Source: Entrophospora sp. SA101 (taxonomy: Eukaryota; Glomeromycota; Glomeromycetes; Entrophosporales; Entrophosporaceae). From it: a DNA stretch of 64,000 bases. The notes under the pieces were generated by a model, which was given only the letters and a program-made list of their open reading frames with translations, ran no database searches and had not been told where the DNA came from. Where the stretch lies: positions 4,213-68,212 of the forward strand of contig CAUDNR010003602.1 in NCBI GenBank assembly GCA_958430865.1, read 5' to 3'. The translations under genes and the position numbers were made by a program. The first letter of the stretch is position 1. Each line of letters begins with the position of its first letter. This document shows, in pieces, positions 34,542 through 47,108 of the stretch.

Positions 34542-37381
34542 TTAATAATTGTTATTTTTATTATTTTTTTGCTCTTCAACCCAACTCATGACTAGTTTTT
34601 CATGACCTTCACGTTCTTCTTTCAATTTTTCCTAATAATGTTAATAAAACGTGTTAACGTTAATAAATAAATTATGATGAAAAATCAAAAATTCTGCGTG
34701 TTTCATTATTTACATTTAATCTATTGATATTATCACGTAAATCTGTTTTTTCTTTTTCACTACTTGATATATGAGCTTCTGCCTCGGCTAATTTTTCTTT
34801 GACACTTTCTATGGCATTACTTAATCTTAAACATTTACTATCAGAATATTCTAACTACAAAATAAATAAATAAAATATGCAGAAATTAATATACAATAAA
34901 CATTAATTTATAAGTTAATTAGATTTAAATAATAAAATACCTTCTCAGTTAATTGTTGTATTTTCTGCTCGTATTGTTTATTGTTCGTCAATAATTCGTC
35001 TTGATTAGTATCTTGACTGTCATTATCAGTTTCAGCAACACTCTGTAATATTCATATATTAAAAAGATAAAAAAAAATCCCCAATAAATATATCAAAGAA
35101 GATGAAGATGATAGTGTAGATGGAAGTAATTATCTAATAATTACCTCTATATTGGTGCTTGTATCATTAGATTTATCTTTAATATCTAAATTTTTCTTAG
35201 TTTCAATTTGTAAATTTTTAATTTCTTTCTCAGATATCTCCTAATCACCAAATAATAATTAGAATATTATTCAAATATATTGTATAAATGCACATATGTA
35301 TGAATAAATATATTTATATATTTTCTTCACCTTTTGAATTTTCAATTCTTCCTTTAAAGATTTGATTGTTTCATTTAAATCAATCTCTTTTTCGTTTGCC
35401 TTTTGTTTTTCCAATTCCAAAGATGTGATTTTTTCATTTAAACCAATTTCTTTGTCTTTTTCCTTTGCCTTTTGTTTTTCCGATTCTTCTTTTAGATTAT
35501 TATTTTCAGATTCTAAAGATATTATTTTATTAGAGTTGGCTTCCTCTACCGCCCTTTGTTTTTTCGATTCTTCCTTTAATTTATGATTTTCATCCTCCAA
35601 AGATACAATCTTTTCATTTAGATTGAATTCTTTATCTTCTATCACCCTTTGTTTTTCTGATTCCGTCACCTTTTGTTTTTCCGATTCTTCCTTTAATTTA
35701 TGAATTTCAGCTTCCAAAGATGTGATTTTTTTTTTTAAACCAGTTTCTTTGTCTTCTTCGCCCATCCTTTGTTTTTCCAATTCTTCTTTTAATTTACTAT
35801 TTTCAGCTTCTAAAGATGCAATTTTATTAGAATTAGCTTCTTCGTTCAACTTTTGTTTTTCCAATTCTTCCTTTAATTCATTAATTTCAGTTTCCAAAGA
35901 TGTGATTTTTTTATTTAAACCAGTTTCTTTATCTTCTTCACCCATCATTTGCTTTTCCAATTCTTCTTTTAATTTACTATTTTCAGTTTCTAAAGCTGTG
36001 ATTTTATTAGAATTAGCTTCTTCATTCAACTTTTGTTTTTCCAATTCTTCCTTTAATCGATTAATTTCAGACTCTAAAGGTACAATTGTATTAGAATTAG
36101 TTTCTTCATTCAATTTTTGTTTTTCCAATTCTTCCTTTAATTGATTAATTTCAGCTTCCAAAGATGTGATTTTTTCATTTAAGCTAGTCTCTTTATCTTC
36201 TTCACCCATCCTTTGTTTTTCCAATTCTTCTTTTAATTTACTGTTTTCGGCTTCTAAAGATATGATTTTATTTGAATCAACTTCTTTATCTTCTTTTACT
36301 ATTTGTTTTTCAAATTCTTCCTTTAGTTTGTTATTTTCAGCTTTTAAAGATACAATCATATTAGAATTAGCTTCTTCATTCAACTTTTGTTTCTCCGATT
36401 CTTCTTTTAATTTACTAATTTCGGACTCTAAAGATGTGATAGTAATAGAATTAGCTTCATCTTTCATATTTTGTTTCTCGAGTTCTTCTTTTAATTTATT
36501 ATTTTCAGTTTCTTCATTCAACTTTTGTTCTTCCAATTCTTCCTTTAATTTACTATTGTCAGCTTCTAAAGATGCGATCTTTTCATTTAAATCAACTTCT
36601 TTATCACCTTCCATCTTTTGTTTTTCCAAATCTTCTCTTAATTTATTAATTTCAGCTTCTAAAGATGTGATAGTATTAGAATTAGCTTCTTCGTCCATCT
36701 TTTGTTTTTCCAATTCTTCTTTTAATTTATTATTTTCAGCTTCTAAAGATGCAATAGTATTAGAATTAGCTTCTTCTTCCATCTTTTGTTTTTCCAATTC
36801 TTCTTTTAATTTATTATTTTCAGCTTCTAAAGATGCAATTTCAATTGAAACAGTTTCTTTATCTTCTTCATTCAACTTTTGTTTTTCCAACTTTTCCTCT
36901 AATATACCATTTTCAGATTCCAAAGATACAATCTTTTCATTTAGATCAATTTCTTTATCTTCTTGTATCGACTTTTGTTTTTCCAATTCCTCCTTTAATT
37001 TATAATTTTCATCTTCCAAAAACACAATCTTTTCATTTAGATTTGACTCTTTATCTTCTTCTTCTATCTTTTGTTTTTTCAATTCTTCCTTTAATTTATT
37101 ATTTTCAGATTCCAAAGATGTGATTTTATCAGAATCACTTTCTCTGGCTTCTTCTTTCAACTCTTGATTTTCTAACTCGCTCTTCAATCTACTATTTTCA
37201 AATTCTAATGATATGATTTTTTTATTTGAATCAATTTCTTTGGCTTCTCTCACCTTTTGTTCATTTTTTAATTTACTGTTTTCAAATTCTAAAGAAATAA
37301 TGAGGTTATTTGAATCGATTCCATTAGCTTCTTCTTTCTTCTTTTGTTTTTCTAATTCATCTTTTAATTCATTTATTCGAC
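34542..37381 (-). CDS. Long coiled-coil repeat protein, 5' end missing
   Basis: Minus-strand exons: 37381-35331, 35240-35145, 35042-34941, 34854-34714 and 34631-34542 (stop). The first exon visible has an acceptor (aaaaaaaag/gtcg) in phase 1, so at least one upstream exon lies toward the N gap at 37498. The large exon encodes about 19 imperfect repeats of roughly 30-36 residues on the pattern NEKITSLEAENNKLKEELEK then QKxxEEDKE, a heptad coiled coil very rich in Lys, Glu, Leu and Asn. Repeats are visible in the DNA too, so copy number is likely unstable. Later exons continue the coil (SVKEKLAEAEAHISSSEKEK) to a short Asn-rich end. No signal peptide or membrane segment is visible. The role is unknown; filament-, golgin- or tether-like proteins are possible. 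Frames on the opposite strand are shadows. Confidence 0.75.
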
Positions 37382-37497
37382 CTTTTTTTTTAAGAAAAAA
37401 TATAATTATTTTTTTTATTCATTTCATAGTAGAAACTTTTTGAATTTATGAGATTAATTATAAATAATACTTTGTGCAGATTTTAATTTTATAGCCA

Positions 37498-37507
37498 NNN
37501 NNNNNNN
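37498..37507. other. Scaffold gap (10 N)
   Basis: It lies between the 5' end of the coiled-coil gene and the pseudogene block to its right, so the junction of the two is not trustworthy. Confidence 0.95.
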
Positions 37508-37548
37508 ATTTCTGATTATGTAAACAAAATATATATTATTTTAGTTAC

Positions 37549-39950
37549 CTTTTCTTCTTTATCAGTTATGTGTGCATGGATTATTGGGGTGTCTTACATT
37601 ATATGATTTTACAAACATAGTTAATCACAAATATAAATTTTCATTTATGACAATTTTTTGCCGATCTTTTTTTCAATAGTAAACTTTGAATGATTATAAC
37701 TCTTTAAAGAATAGAGATGCTGACTCCAAGTTAAGTTTAAAACATACTAGAGAAATAGGACAATAAAGTAATAGAGCCCTTTTTTTTATTTTAATATAAA
37801 CAATGGCATTTATTTTAAGCTAGAAAATCAAAGTAAAAGTTGCAAATATATGTTACAAAATTTTATGCAAGTAAAATTGTAAAAAGCTTTCTATTAGTTT
37901 AAATAGCATCAAAAAGTGAATCTAAAACATAAATTTTTATTTGAATATGACATATAGTTTAAGAGTTATTTTGAGTTTTGTAATTGTGCGAAGTTTGCCA
38001 ATTTGTATAATAAATTTAAAAATTTTTTTGTGGCACCAAAAAAATAATAATAAATCCGCAAAACCCCTAAAAAATCCTTATTAATGAAAATTTATATATG
38101 TGATCAACTATGTTTGTAAATCATATGATGTGAGACACCCCAATGGATTATGCTATTCAATGTAGTAAAAACCTCATAAAAATAATCATCACAGATACTG
38201 CATAGACCACCCAGATCCTTTCAATATACATATGGTCCACTTGCCAAGTGTGCCATAAATGATGTGCATTTAATTCCATCAGGATAAGTAGCCTCGAATT
38301 TTTTCCAAAGTTCTTGCTTGTTATCCTTCAAATAGAGAATTGGAAGGTTTGTATTAGTATCAACTTTATAAGAGCTCATACTTACATTGTCTTTATCTGC
38401 AAAAAAAGCCTCAAACTCCTGATTCTTGACTTCTGATATCCTATTTTGAGTAACTACAGGTTTTTCCCTTGCAACACAACCAGGACCATTAATTCATGAA
38501 TAAATTTTTGCAGCAATTATCATATCATTTGAAATCTAAAAAATTTAAAAACAATTTTGTGTGAAAATTTTGATTATTGTGTTGATGTAAATCATCAATA
38601 AAAAAATTTACCTTCAAATTTTCTTGTAGTTCACGATACAAAAATTTATCAGCAATAATTGATAGTATCCTTCGTTTACCATCCCATCCATGTTTGTTCA
38701 TCTGGATTGAAACATTAAAGCTATCCCAAAATTTATCAATTTTATCTTGAAGCTCACAGTTCTTCATCAATAATTCTGCTACTACTGGATTGTATGGAGC
38801 ACCATTTATAAGATTATTTTTATATAGATAGAACATCAAAGCACGATCACTTGATGCATCTACTGTACATGTCCAAAACTCAAGCTATTATATTGATTAT
38901 TAAATAGAAAATTGATAGTTGTCAGTTATAATAATAGAATTTATTATTATGGTATGTAGTTAAATACTTACTCTTGATACATCTTTTTCATAGGGAATTA
39001 TATTAATGCATCCAACATAACGCATCATCCTTCTCCATGACCTTAATATAATATCTGCAACCTCAGATTCTTCTGAATAAATAGAAGAAATATGTGAAGT
39101 AAAATTCTATAATGGTTGTTGATTGTTGCTTCCATTTGGTAAAAAATTGATACCAGCCTACATTGACAACTGATATTTTCTTTTTAAGACATCTCTTAAA
39201 TGCATTTGTCATGATTTCAATATTATCCCAATGAGAGGATGTGCAATAAGGTGCATCTATATGTTTTTTAATTGCTTGTATAACAAGTTGATCACATAAA
39301 CCAAATAATTCCTTTCCATGAGTACCTTTCACAATAGGCAACTTTTCCTAAACATCAGTAGGAGTTATTCCAGTTTGTGTATAAACTATTTTCCTTGAAA
39401 ATATATATCAATTTGACAATTTTTGTCATTTATTGATTGACATATCAAAGATTTTTTTCCAGAGTATCTGTAATGAAAAGATGAACAATAGCCAGAACCT
39501 GCAAAATTTAACTTCTTTCATCTAAACTACCAAGTGCTGCTACAAAAAACTTTAATACCATTAGTGACAATTTCAAATGGAAAAAATAAAACATTTACCT
39601 GTAATTGTTCAATGAATATTTTATCATCAAAACCCAAAATGCTTGGACCAGGATAATGTGTTGCTTTATCAAAAATTTTTTTATAATTTTCATTTACCAC
39701 TTCACTTGGTGTTGAATAAATCATTGCATCGTTATCTTCCTCATATATATAACCAGGCTTCATACCATCATTTGTATTTACAACAGTTCGAATAATAAAC
39801 TCTTTTTTATTGAACTCAATCTTAATTCTCATATTAATTCTTATTGGATAACATATTTTTATATTTTCTTCTTCAATAAAATTCCACCAATAAATGGCAA
39901 ATGGACTATAATGGATATCTTGATCAATTTCGCCAGTGCTATAAGTATTT
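37549..39950 (-). pseudogene. Decayed multi-exon mobile-like family gene, downstream block
   Basis: A series of minus-strand exon-like stretches in order: about 39935-39595 (HYSPFAIYWWNFIEEENIK ... GPSILGFDDKIFIEQLQ, donor), about 39495-39130 (HYRYSGKKSLICQSINDKNC ... VYTQTGITPTDV, then EKLPIVKGTHGKELFGLCDQ), about 39065-38970 (ILRSWRRMMRYVGCINIIPY), about 38880-38612 (DGKRRILSIIADKFLYREL) and about 38535-37549 (ELWKKFEATYPDGIKCTSF, GGLCSICDDYFYEVFTTLNS). Lesions are TAG after TPTDV, a frameshift before VYTQTG, TGA after KIYS and TGA after GPYVY. The last exon is split by the 558-bp MITE at 37585-38142. From memory this belongs to a large unclassified Rhizophagus family whose complete members end in an RNase H-like domain. 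That part is absent here, so the identity is an inference. Confidence 0.5.
37585..38142. mobile_element. 558-bp MITE with 9-bp target duplication (Mutator-like)
   Basis: It starts tggggtgtcttacattatat and ends with the inverse (atgtgagacacccca). The terminal repeats run about 60 bp (tttacaaacatag and ctatgtttgtaaa). It is flanked by atggattat at 37576-37584 and 38143-38151. Long inverted ends with a 9-bp duplication are typical of Mutator-like elements. Removing it restores a continuous exon reading (FTTLNSIIHAHITDKEEK) in the pseudogene. Confidence 0.88.
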
Positions 39951-40990
39951 TTTTATATTTTGACATTGGGTTAACAAGTAGAAACACTGAGATTTGAGAA
40001 AAAATTAATTTTATTAAATTAAATAAGCCCCACAATTTTATATGAAAATGATCAACATTTCTCTGATTAATAGACAGATCATCAATTAATATTTCTTTAC
40101 TTCCAAATGGGATTTACTATTAGTTACACATGATCATCAAAGCATAATGTAGTAAGTAACAATATATCATCAATAATAGATTTTATTGTTATTATATATA
40201 TAACATTGTATTAATATTTCTTTCTTCAAAAATGGGTTCATAATTAAACAATGGGTTATTTTCACACAACAATTAAAGAAAGAAATTAGTTATTACTTTT
40301 ATTATTGCTATTTATAAATTTATTTGTATTTAAAAAAATAAAAAAAATATCTATTTAATTAAATAAACAATATATTTTCTATATATTAATTTTAAGAATA
40401 AATCAAGTATAAATCAAGTGTAATTTAAGTGTAATTTAAGTATAATTTAAGCACAGTTCAAGTATGAAATAAATAAGATAAGTAGATAAAAATCCTATCA
40501 TTGGCTGTTATGGTATTACAAAAATCAAGTGAGATTGACCAATGAAAATTGAAATTAAAAATATCAATTTTAACATTTACTCGAGCAAAATGTATAATAG
40601 TTCAATTTTATTTATTATTCAATGTTCTCTCTTCTTATTTAAAACTGGGGACTTGTAAAAAGAATTCTCATGCAAAAACCATTTTCTGCAAAAAAAAATT
40701 AAATAATCTTTTGTCTATTAATCGTTAATCAGTAAAAAAACTAAAATAGTTAAAACTTTGGTTATTCTATAACTCAATGGAAATATAATGTAATAATATG
40801 CTGAATTGGCAAGTGTTTATTTCACTCGAAATTTTTGGATTCTAAAAAATAAAAATAATCTCATCAAATTCATCCTAACATCAACTATTTTTTTTTACTT
40901 CCAGAATTAGCTGCTTTTAGAATTCTAAGGGTTTGTTTTTACTGAAATCTAATTATATATTTGATATATTCAATAATTATACAACATAGA
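39951..40990. other. AT-rich spacer between the two pseudogene blocks
   Basis: Around 40396-40470 there is a degenerate tandem array of about 11-12 bp units (aagtgtaattta, aagtataattta, caagtataaat). No gene is recognised elsewhere in this stretch. Confidence 0.5.
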
Positions 40991-42318
40991 GTTTATATAA
41001 TAATATTTGTAGTACCTGTAAGTATTCTATTTAATTGTTGATTTATTTCTTCATAAATTGGTACTGTATCAACTTGATTTGATTCTTCTTCTTGTAATAG
41101 TTCATCTATAGGTGGCTCAAACTCATTTTGAATTTCATCCATTTCCAATCATTTATTATATGACTCAGATAATTCATCAATTGAATCTGAAGGTAATTAT
41201 GACAATGAATGCATACAAACTTTAATTGTTTCCAGCAGTCATCACAATAAGCATGACTACATAATTTAACATGTCCATTAATTAAATAAGGATTTTCACA
41301 TTTGATTGCATCACAGAAACAATCAAGATGTGGATGTTGATTTGAATGGTGTCCTAATGGTAATGCTCCTTTGGCAAATCCTTTTGAAATTCCTGGAAAA
41401 TACAGTAAGACTTTTTGATTTTTTTACCTTCCAATTTTTTTTCAAACTTTCCAATATTTTTTGAAAGATTGTCAAAAAATCTTAACAAAAAAATTGCACC
41501 ACTTTTTATCATCAAATCAATATTCTGTTTTGAATATGGATATGATTTTTTTATTCTAAAATTTTGGGTAAAGTTATCCTCATGACGTTGATAATCAACA
41601 AAGATCCCATCACATCTCAACCATTCTGGAATTAATACCTTTGCATTTGTGTGTCTTCTAACTAGAATGTGGAAATTTTCTACTGGGTATTCATCAAATG
41701 AATTAAGGTAATTCTTTAATATTTGAATGATTGGATGGTTGATTTCAATCCAATATTAAATATCTGATAAGTATGCAAGCATGATTTTATTATAATTTTT
41801 TCGTTGAAAATGGCACATCATTGTCCATAGCCTGAATATTGTTTCAACATATTCATCAAAATGGCTTCCACGAAAAAGTACCACATAAAGGTCTAAAGTT
41901 GATGGTATCAGTGAATCCAACAAATCAAAAAAGGTACAATATGCAAGATCTTTACTTTTATCAAAACGTTTAACAATATGTTTTCTGACTATTTTCCATG
42001 ATGCATGAGCCAAATATAGCAAAATATCCATCTTCCAAGGTTGAGGCTTTGCTGGTAAATTTTTTTTTTTTTTGAAAAATTGTTTTATAAAACTCATTAA
42101 AGAAACCCCAAAACATCAAAAAGCAACTCTCACAAGTATTAAGAGACACATGTAAAGGTCCCAAAAAAGGCACAAGGCAAGTGACCATGTCTGGGATTGG
42201 TGATAATTCTTTTAGGTTTAATTTCTGCACAATTAAACATCTAATATATAATTGACCTGGAAAATCTGCAGGAACTGCTATGAGAGAATGCTTAAGATAA
42301 TTATTAATTTCTGTAATG
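40991..42318 (-). pseudogene. Decayed mobile-like family gene, upstream block with RING-like finger
   Basis: Minus strand, in order: 42318-42070 (SLIAVPADFPGQLYIRCLIV ... VPFLGPLHVSLNTCESCF), a frameshift at the poly-T run 42060-42072, 42055-41756 (PAKPQPWKMDILLYLAHASW ... AYLSDI), TAA at 41756-41758, 41755-41370 (NSFDEYPVENFHILVRRHTN, NAKVLIPEWLRCDGIFVDYQ), another frameshift near 41365, and 41350-41190 with a cysteine/histidine cluster (CFCDAIKC ... KLCSHAYCDDC ... VCIHC) that looks like a degenerate RING finger. An acidic stretch follows to a splice-like end near 41017, with a further frameshift and TGA. At least five lesions make it a pseudogene. It abuts the inner end of the inverted-repeat arm about 100 bp away. 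Same family as the downstream block, judged by order and strand. Confidence 0.5.
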
Positions 42319-42416
42319 CTAAAAAAAATAGAAGATTATTAATTTATAAATAAAATAATTTTAATCATTATTTAAAATTAATAGCTCAACCTGAAAAAGA
42401 TCTTAAGGCATTTTAG

Positions 42417-42782
42417 ATAATTGAAAAAAGAGGAGAGGTTGGGATTACACGAGAAATTTTGTGAGTAAATTTACAAGAAAAGGGAAAAGTTGGTATTTGA
42501 GTTGATAAATTTTTGCGTGATAGCACACAATTGAATTACTTTTGAATTATTGATGATGTGAGAACAAGGGTACCAAAGAAACAAACCAGATTTCCTACTG
42601 ACTTTGCTTTAAAGAATAAATTATTATCATTTATATGATTTTCAAAAAAAAAGGTTTTCTTGTCAACATTATGCGTATAAAATTTTTTTTTTAAAAGGAT
42701 GAGTCAATACCAAGAATACAAAAGAACCCAAGAAAAAGATAGAAGCGAAGCACTTGAGAAAGTGTTATCAGAGCATAATTGC
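42417..42782 (+). pseudogene. Coiled-coil-like relic at the inner end of the right arm
   Basis: Mirror of 17340-17705. Here the block starting at 42700 reads SQYQEYKRTQEKDRSEALE, then carries the substitution of the unit 3 copy. Confidence 0.35.
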
Positions 42783-43521
42783 TTTGAGAGCTATTCTAAT
42801 TAATTAAAATAAATTATTCCGTATAGATATTAAAAGTCTATGAGAAGTTGGTTAACTTTTGATCAAATCAAGCTAACGAAAATATCAAGATAGCTAACTG
42901 GTTGGCTACTAATCTAGAGTAAAATATCAACAACAATATAAACATTTAAGCTTTGTCAAATACTTGCTTCACTCGGCCAACCTATAAGTCGCAAGAAAGC
43001 TCTTCTATGACAAGTCGTCCAATTCTTGATAAAGTTGAGTCATCTAAAAAGCCACACTAAGATAAAAGCTAACAATGTAAAAATGTCTAACAATTATAAA
43101 TGGAAAAAGTAATCGTCGCCAACATATTTGCTTCGTCAATATATAGATGTTTTTATTTGCAAGAAATCACTTTTAAGTAAATAAATCGCCTAGAATTCAA
43201 TAACATATAAATAACAATTGTAATTTTCGCTGTAAACTTCACTTGATCCATGAATTATTCATTCCCCAAATGATTCTTATTTAATAATTATTTGTAACAT
43301 TAACATTTTCGCTTGCAGAAAAATGCTTATAAGACAAGTCTGCAAATACTCAACTTAATATATTGTATGCTATATAGGTTTCAAAAGTAAGCTGCAAGCC
43401 TGATTTCTGAGATATATAACAACTTGAAATATCATGCGATCCTCACATCTAAAAACTACCATTTGGCTCTGAATTAAGCGGATAAAGAAACATTTTTATA
43501 TTAAAATTTTTTGTTGTCTCT

Positions 43522-43852
43522 AAGAAAAATTTAAACGATAAGTTTTAAAGCTAGAGTCATAAGCCATAAAACTTATCGACCAATATTTTTGAATTTATTT
43601 GTTTTAGTATTTTAAAGATTTTAGAGGCGACTGCTATTTGTCTGGTTTTGTTCCAGAGAGATATAAAATTCATAATGAAATATTCACTTAAATAAATATA
43701 CCCGATAGAATAAGGACTTTCTGAAAAAAAAAATATTGTAGAGAATGATTGATTTATGATTTTGAATTTATCATAAATGAGAATGTAACAAGTGTAAGCC
43801 AGCAATATGCTCAGATAGATATTGCCTTTAGCCTGCATCTACAAATCTTTTT
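43522..43852 (+). pseudogene. Kinase N-terminal relic, right arm
   Basis: Mirror of 16270-16600. Confidence 0.5.
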
Positions 43853-44812
43853 ATTGGATGTTTCAAATCATATAACAAAATTAATAAAATCAACAAAAGT
43901 AGTTTATACTGCTATGTGAACAAATGGGTTTATGATGAAACGAAAAAAATAATTTAGTTGTTAATCCAGAAATTATTGTTACTACTCTACAATTAAGCAC
44001 AAATATTTGAAACTGAATATAAAACATACTGATTTCTACTATTTACACATTTAACACTCGCATCATAATTTAATGATAAAATATTCGTATTTTAAATCTA
44101 ATATTTCGCCTTCTTATAGAAATTTCTATTGAAACATCATCATTTAATATTAAACTTATCTACCTCACAGATAAAAGACCTGATTTCTATTACTTCTTTG
44201 AAGATGGCTTTATTATTTAACATTTAATGCTTGACTCTCAGAAATTAAAATTATTTCTGGGTTCAAATATTGAGCTATTATTTTTAGTGATTTTGTATTT
44301 TCTCAGACTTATACACGTAGTTTGAATAAATTGTATATTTTTTCATGTTTATCACTTGTGGGAATTTCGTCGTTAGAAACAAACTAATCTCAATAAAATT
44401 GATTAGGTTATTACTATCAAGTGTTGTTTCTTAGCCATACGAAAAGAAAAGGTGGTGATGTATCGGTTCAAACGATCTAATTTATTAGATGCGGGAGGTA
44501 ATTAATTATTTAGATGCGGGAGGTATTTTTTTTTTGCATTGTGTGTATAGAGTTATTAGCTTAATCAACTTGATTAATATTATTTTTAATTTTAATGTCA
44601 ATGTTAATATTAAGTTGATGCTATCGAATTTTTTCAAGACATAGAAAGACTTTATTTATAAAAGTAACTTTGCAATTAAACAGCTAACTAGATGCTTCAT
44701 GAATAGATGCAAAAGACATGAATGATTTTCACAATTAATGCAAAAGAACAAATATCATTTCCTTTAAATATTAAATTGACCAATGAGTAAAATTTGAGTG
44801 TTTATAGTAGTA

Positions 44813-45002
44813 CAGTCTACTCTCTCTATAACGACCACTAAGTAAAATTTCTCTATAACGAACTTCCCTTTTGTCCCGTTTCAATTTTTTATAATTAATT
44901 TCTCTCTCTATAACGACCATCTTAATAAACTCTCTCTATAACGACCAAAAGCAGAGAAATTACATATAGGGACAGAGGGTTCGTTATAGAGAGAGTGAAC
45001 TG
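44813..45002. mobile_element. 190-bp pogo-like MITE, right arm
   Basis: Mirror of 15120-15309 with the same TA flanks. It is complete here. Confidence 0.85.
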
Positions 45003-46446
45003 TATTCGCATTATTATTATTATCTTTGCGTGATGTTATGTATGGGATAAAAAAATATCATGTCAATACTCAATATTCTCCAATTTAATGAGGAGTTTAA
45101 ATAATTACGAGATAATTTTGGCAACTATTAATTATAATTATATATTATTATGACAACTACACTGATGATTATTTATTAAACCTTCATTTTTCACAGGCCT
45201 TGCTTGAAAAAGCATTAACATAAAACCTTGTAGCAAATGATTATTTTTAGTAAATAAAATTAATTTTTAACGTCTTTAATAAACTTTTAAAATAAAAATA
45301 CCGTTGCTTTATTTTTCGTTTAAAGCGTTTTGGTAAAAGTAACAAATGGAGTGCCTTGGTAAGAAGGCAACAATTGTGGAACATTTGTAAAAAACTGCAT
45401 TAAGTTATTGAACTAACTAATGTGTGTTAGTAACTATTAATAATATAATTTAGTGAGTGAGCAAGCATTTAGTACAAAGGTTGGTTAACTTATGGGTATT
45501 AGCAATGGTTATTAAAGTATTACCCAAAGGTTATTGGAAATACTAGCGGTGCTATTGTAATTGCAACGTAAGACCGTCAAACAAGCTGCTTAAATTGTTT
45601 TGTAAATAAACTAAAATTGGCCAGATAAAAAAACAACTGAAATAAAAGGAACTTTACAGAAGCCGTTGAGCTTTGTAAGAGTGACATTTTATTTATTTGC
45701 AATTATTCGGTACCATTAAGTGTATTTATATTTCACCGAAGATTTCTATGTACGATAGAGAAAATAGAAAAGGTTGTTTTTTTACAATCATTTGAACGAA
45801 ATAAAGAAAATTCCAAAAACAAGGCACTAAGTGGATTTTGCGAAAGTTGTTTCAGCGCTTGACTACGGTGTCCACCGAAACTATGTCAAGATACCGAAAC
45901 CTAAACCGAAACCGTACTGAGGAAATAGGCTAAAAAAAGGTTTGGATTAACTAGGATTAATTATAAAATTTGATAATGATTTTTTGATAATATTTTTTAT
46001 AGTTAATTGACAAAAGAATTAGCGATTTTTAGTGAAATGTATCCATAGTTTGACTTTCGATTTAGGTTTTGAATTTCGGTAATGATGATGCTTAGGCTCC
46101 ATAGGATAATATGGGAAATGTTAAGGTTATAATATCTTTTATGATATTGAAAATTTTGTTCTCTTAGCTTTAATTCATGAAAGGGCCGTCTGGGCTTTTA
46201 CAACATCAGGTTCAGAAGGTTCAAAATGTCAAAATTTTTTAGTACCATCTAACTTCTTAAAGTATATTTCTAAGATGGATTCAATAGCAAATTAACAAAA
46301 TCCATCTTATAATAGTTTTATTCAATACGACCAGCAGTACTGAAACATGATTCAACACAGCTGCTGTCCTTCGATAAAGTTTAACTTAATTTATAATTTT
46401 TTTTTCAAATAAATATCATTTTATAGATTTCAATTCAGAGATAAAA

Positions 46447-46722
46447 TTGAGCAAAATTTTATGCTTTTGTCATGGTAAAAATTTGTTAATAAAATTGATT
46501 ATAGATCAAAAAAATTCTGAATTAACTAAAGCTGAGCGAGGAAAATTTTTGGACCTTATCATGTCTTTTGTTAAACATGTTGCTGTGAACAAAGCTCTGA
46601 ACAAGCCGAGTTTATACTTAATTCGAGCCAACTTGAAATTTAGTATTATTTTTTTTTATAAAATCATGATTTTGCAGACCACTGAAAATAATAGAATAAT
46701 TATAAAGGTAAAACAACAATAA
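46447..46722 (+). CDS. Unrecognised exon-like open frame, right arm
   Basis: Mirror of 13400-13675, with acceptor ttttatag upstream and donor at the end. Confidence 0.3.
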   Translation: MSKILCFCHGKNLLIKLIIDQKNSELTKAERGKFLDLIMSFVKHVAVNKALNKPSLYLIRANLKFSIIFFYKIMILQTTENNRIIIKVKQQ

Positions 46723-46858
46723 ATATAATAAATTGTATTATTACGCGTAATTGAATTAGAACATTTAAATCATCATCAATAATTTTATGGCAGACTAGAA
46801 AATTTCAAATGAGAACAATTAAGATTCCAATATTTGTGATCAAGCTAATTTAGCATTT

Positions 46859-47108
46859 GGGGTTTGTACTATATAGGAAAATCAACCTTCCCAGACAAAA
46901 AATCTATTTTTAGTAACAACCCTTATAAATTTGGTTACATGTTTTTAATATATAAAGAAAATATTCCAAGCCTTGTATCTCATTTTTCTACTATGCAATC
47001 AGGGTCCAATTTTTTCACCAACTGTAAATCCTTTATTAGAGATTATTGTTGAGTAAAAAGACAAAAAAAAAAAAAATAGCTGGAAGCTCGATTTTCCTAG
47101 TACAGACC
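46859..47108. mobile_element. 250-bp MITE with aaatg duplication, right arm
   Basis: Mirror of 13014-13263. Short open frames across it are not genes. Confidence 0.8.

Noticed and set aside
35362..37443. Long Ser/Phe-rich open frames on the plus strand
   Set aside because: They are antisense shadows of the Lys/Glu-rich coiled-coil repeats; the minus frame splices correctly to downstream exons.
38150..41200. Recoding of TGA as Trp, suggested by in-frame TGA codons in the kinase and in the pseudogene blocks
   Set aside because: The same pseudogene blocks also contain TAA (41756), TAG (about 39340) and frameshifts, and intact genes here end in TGA (MRT4), so ordinary decay explains it.
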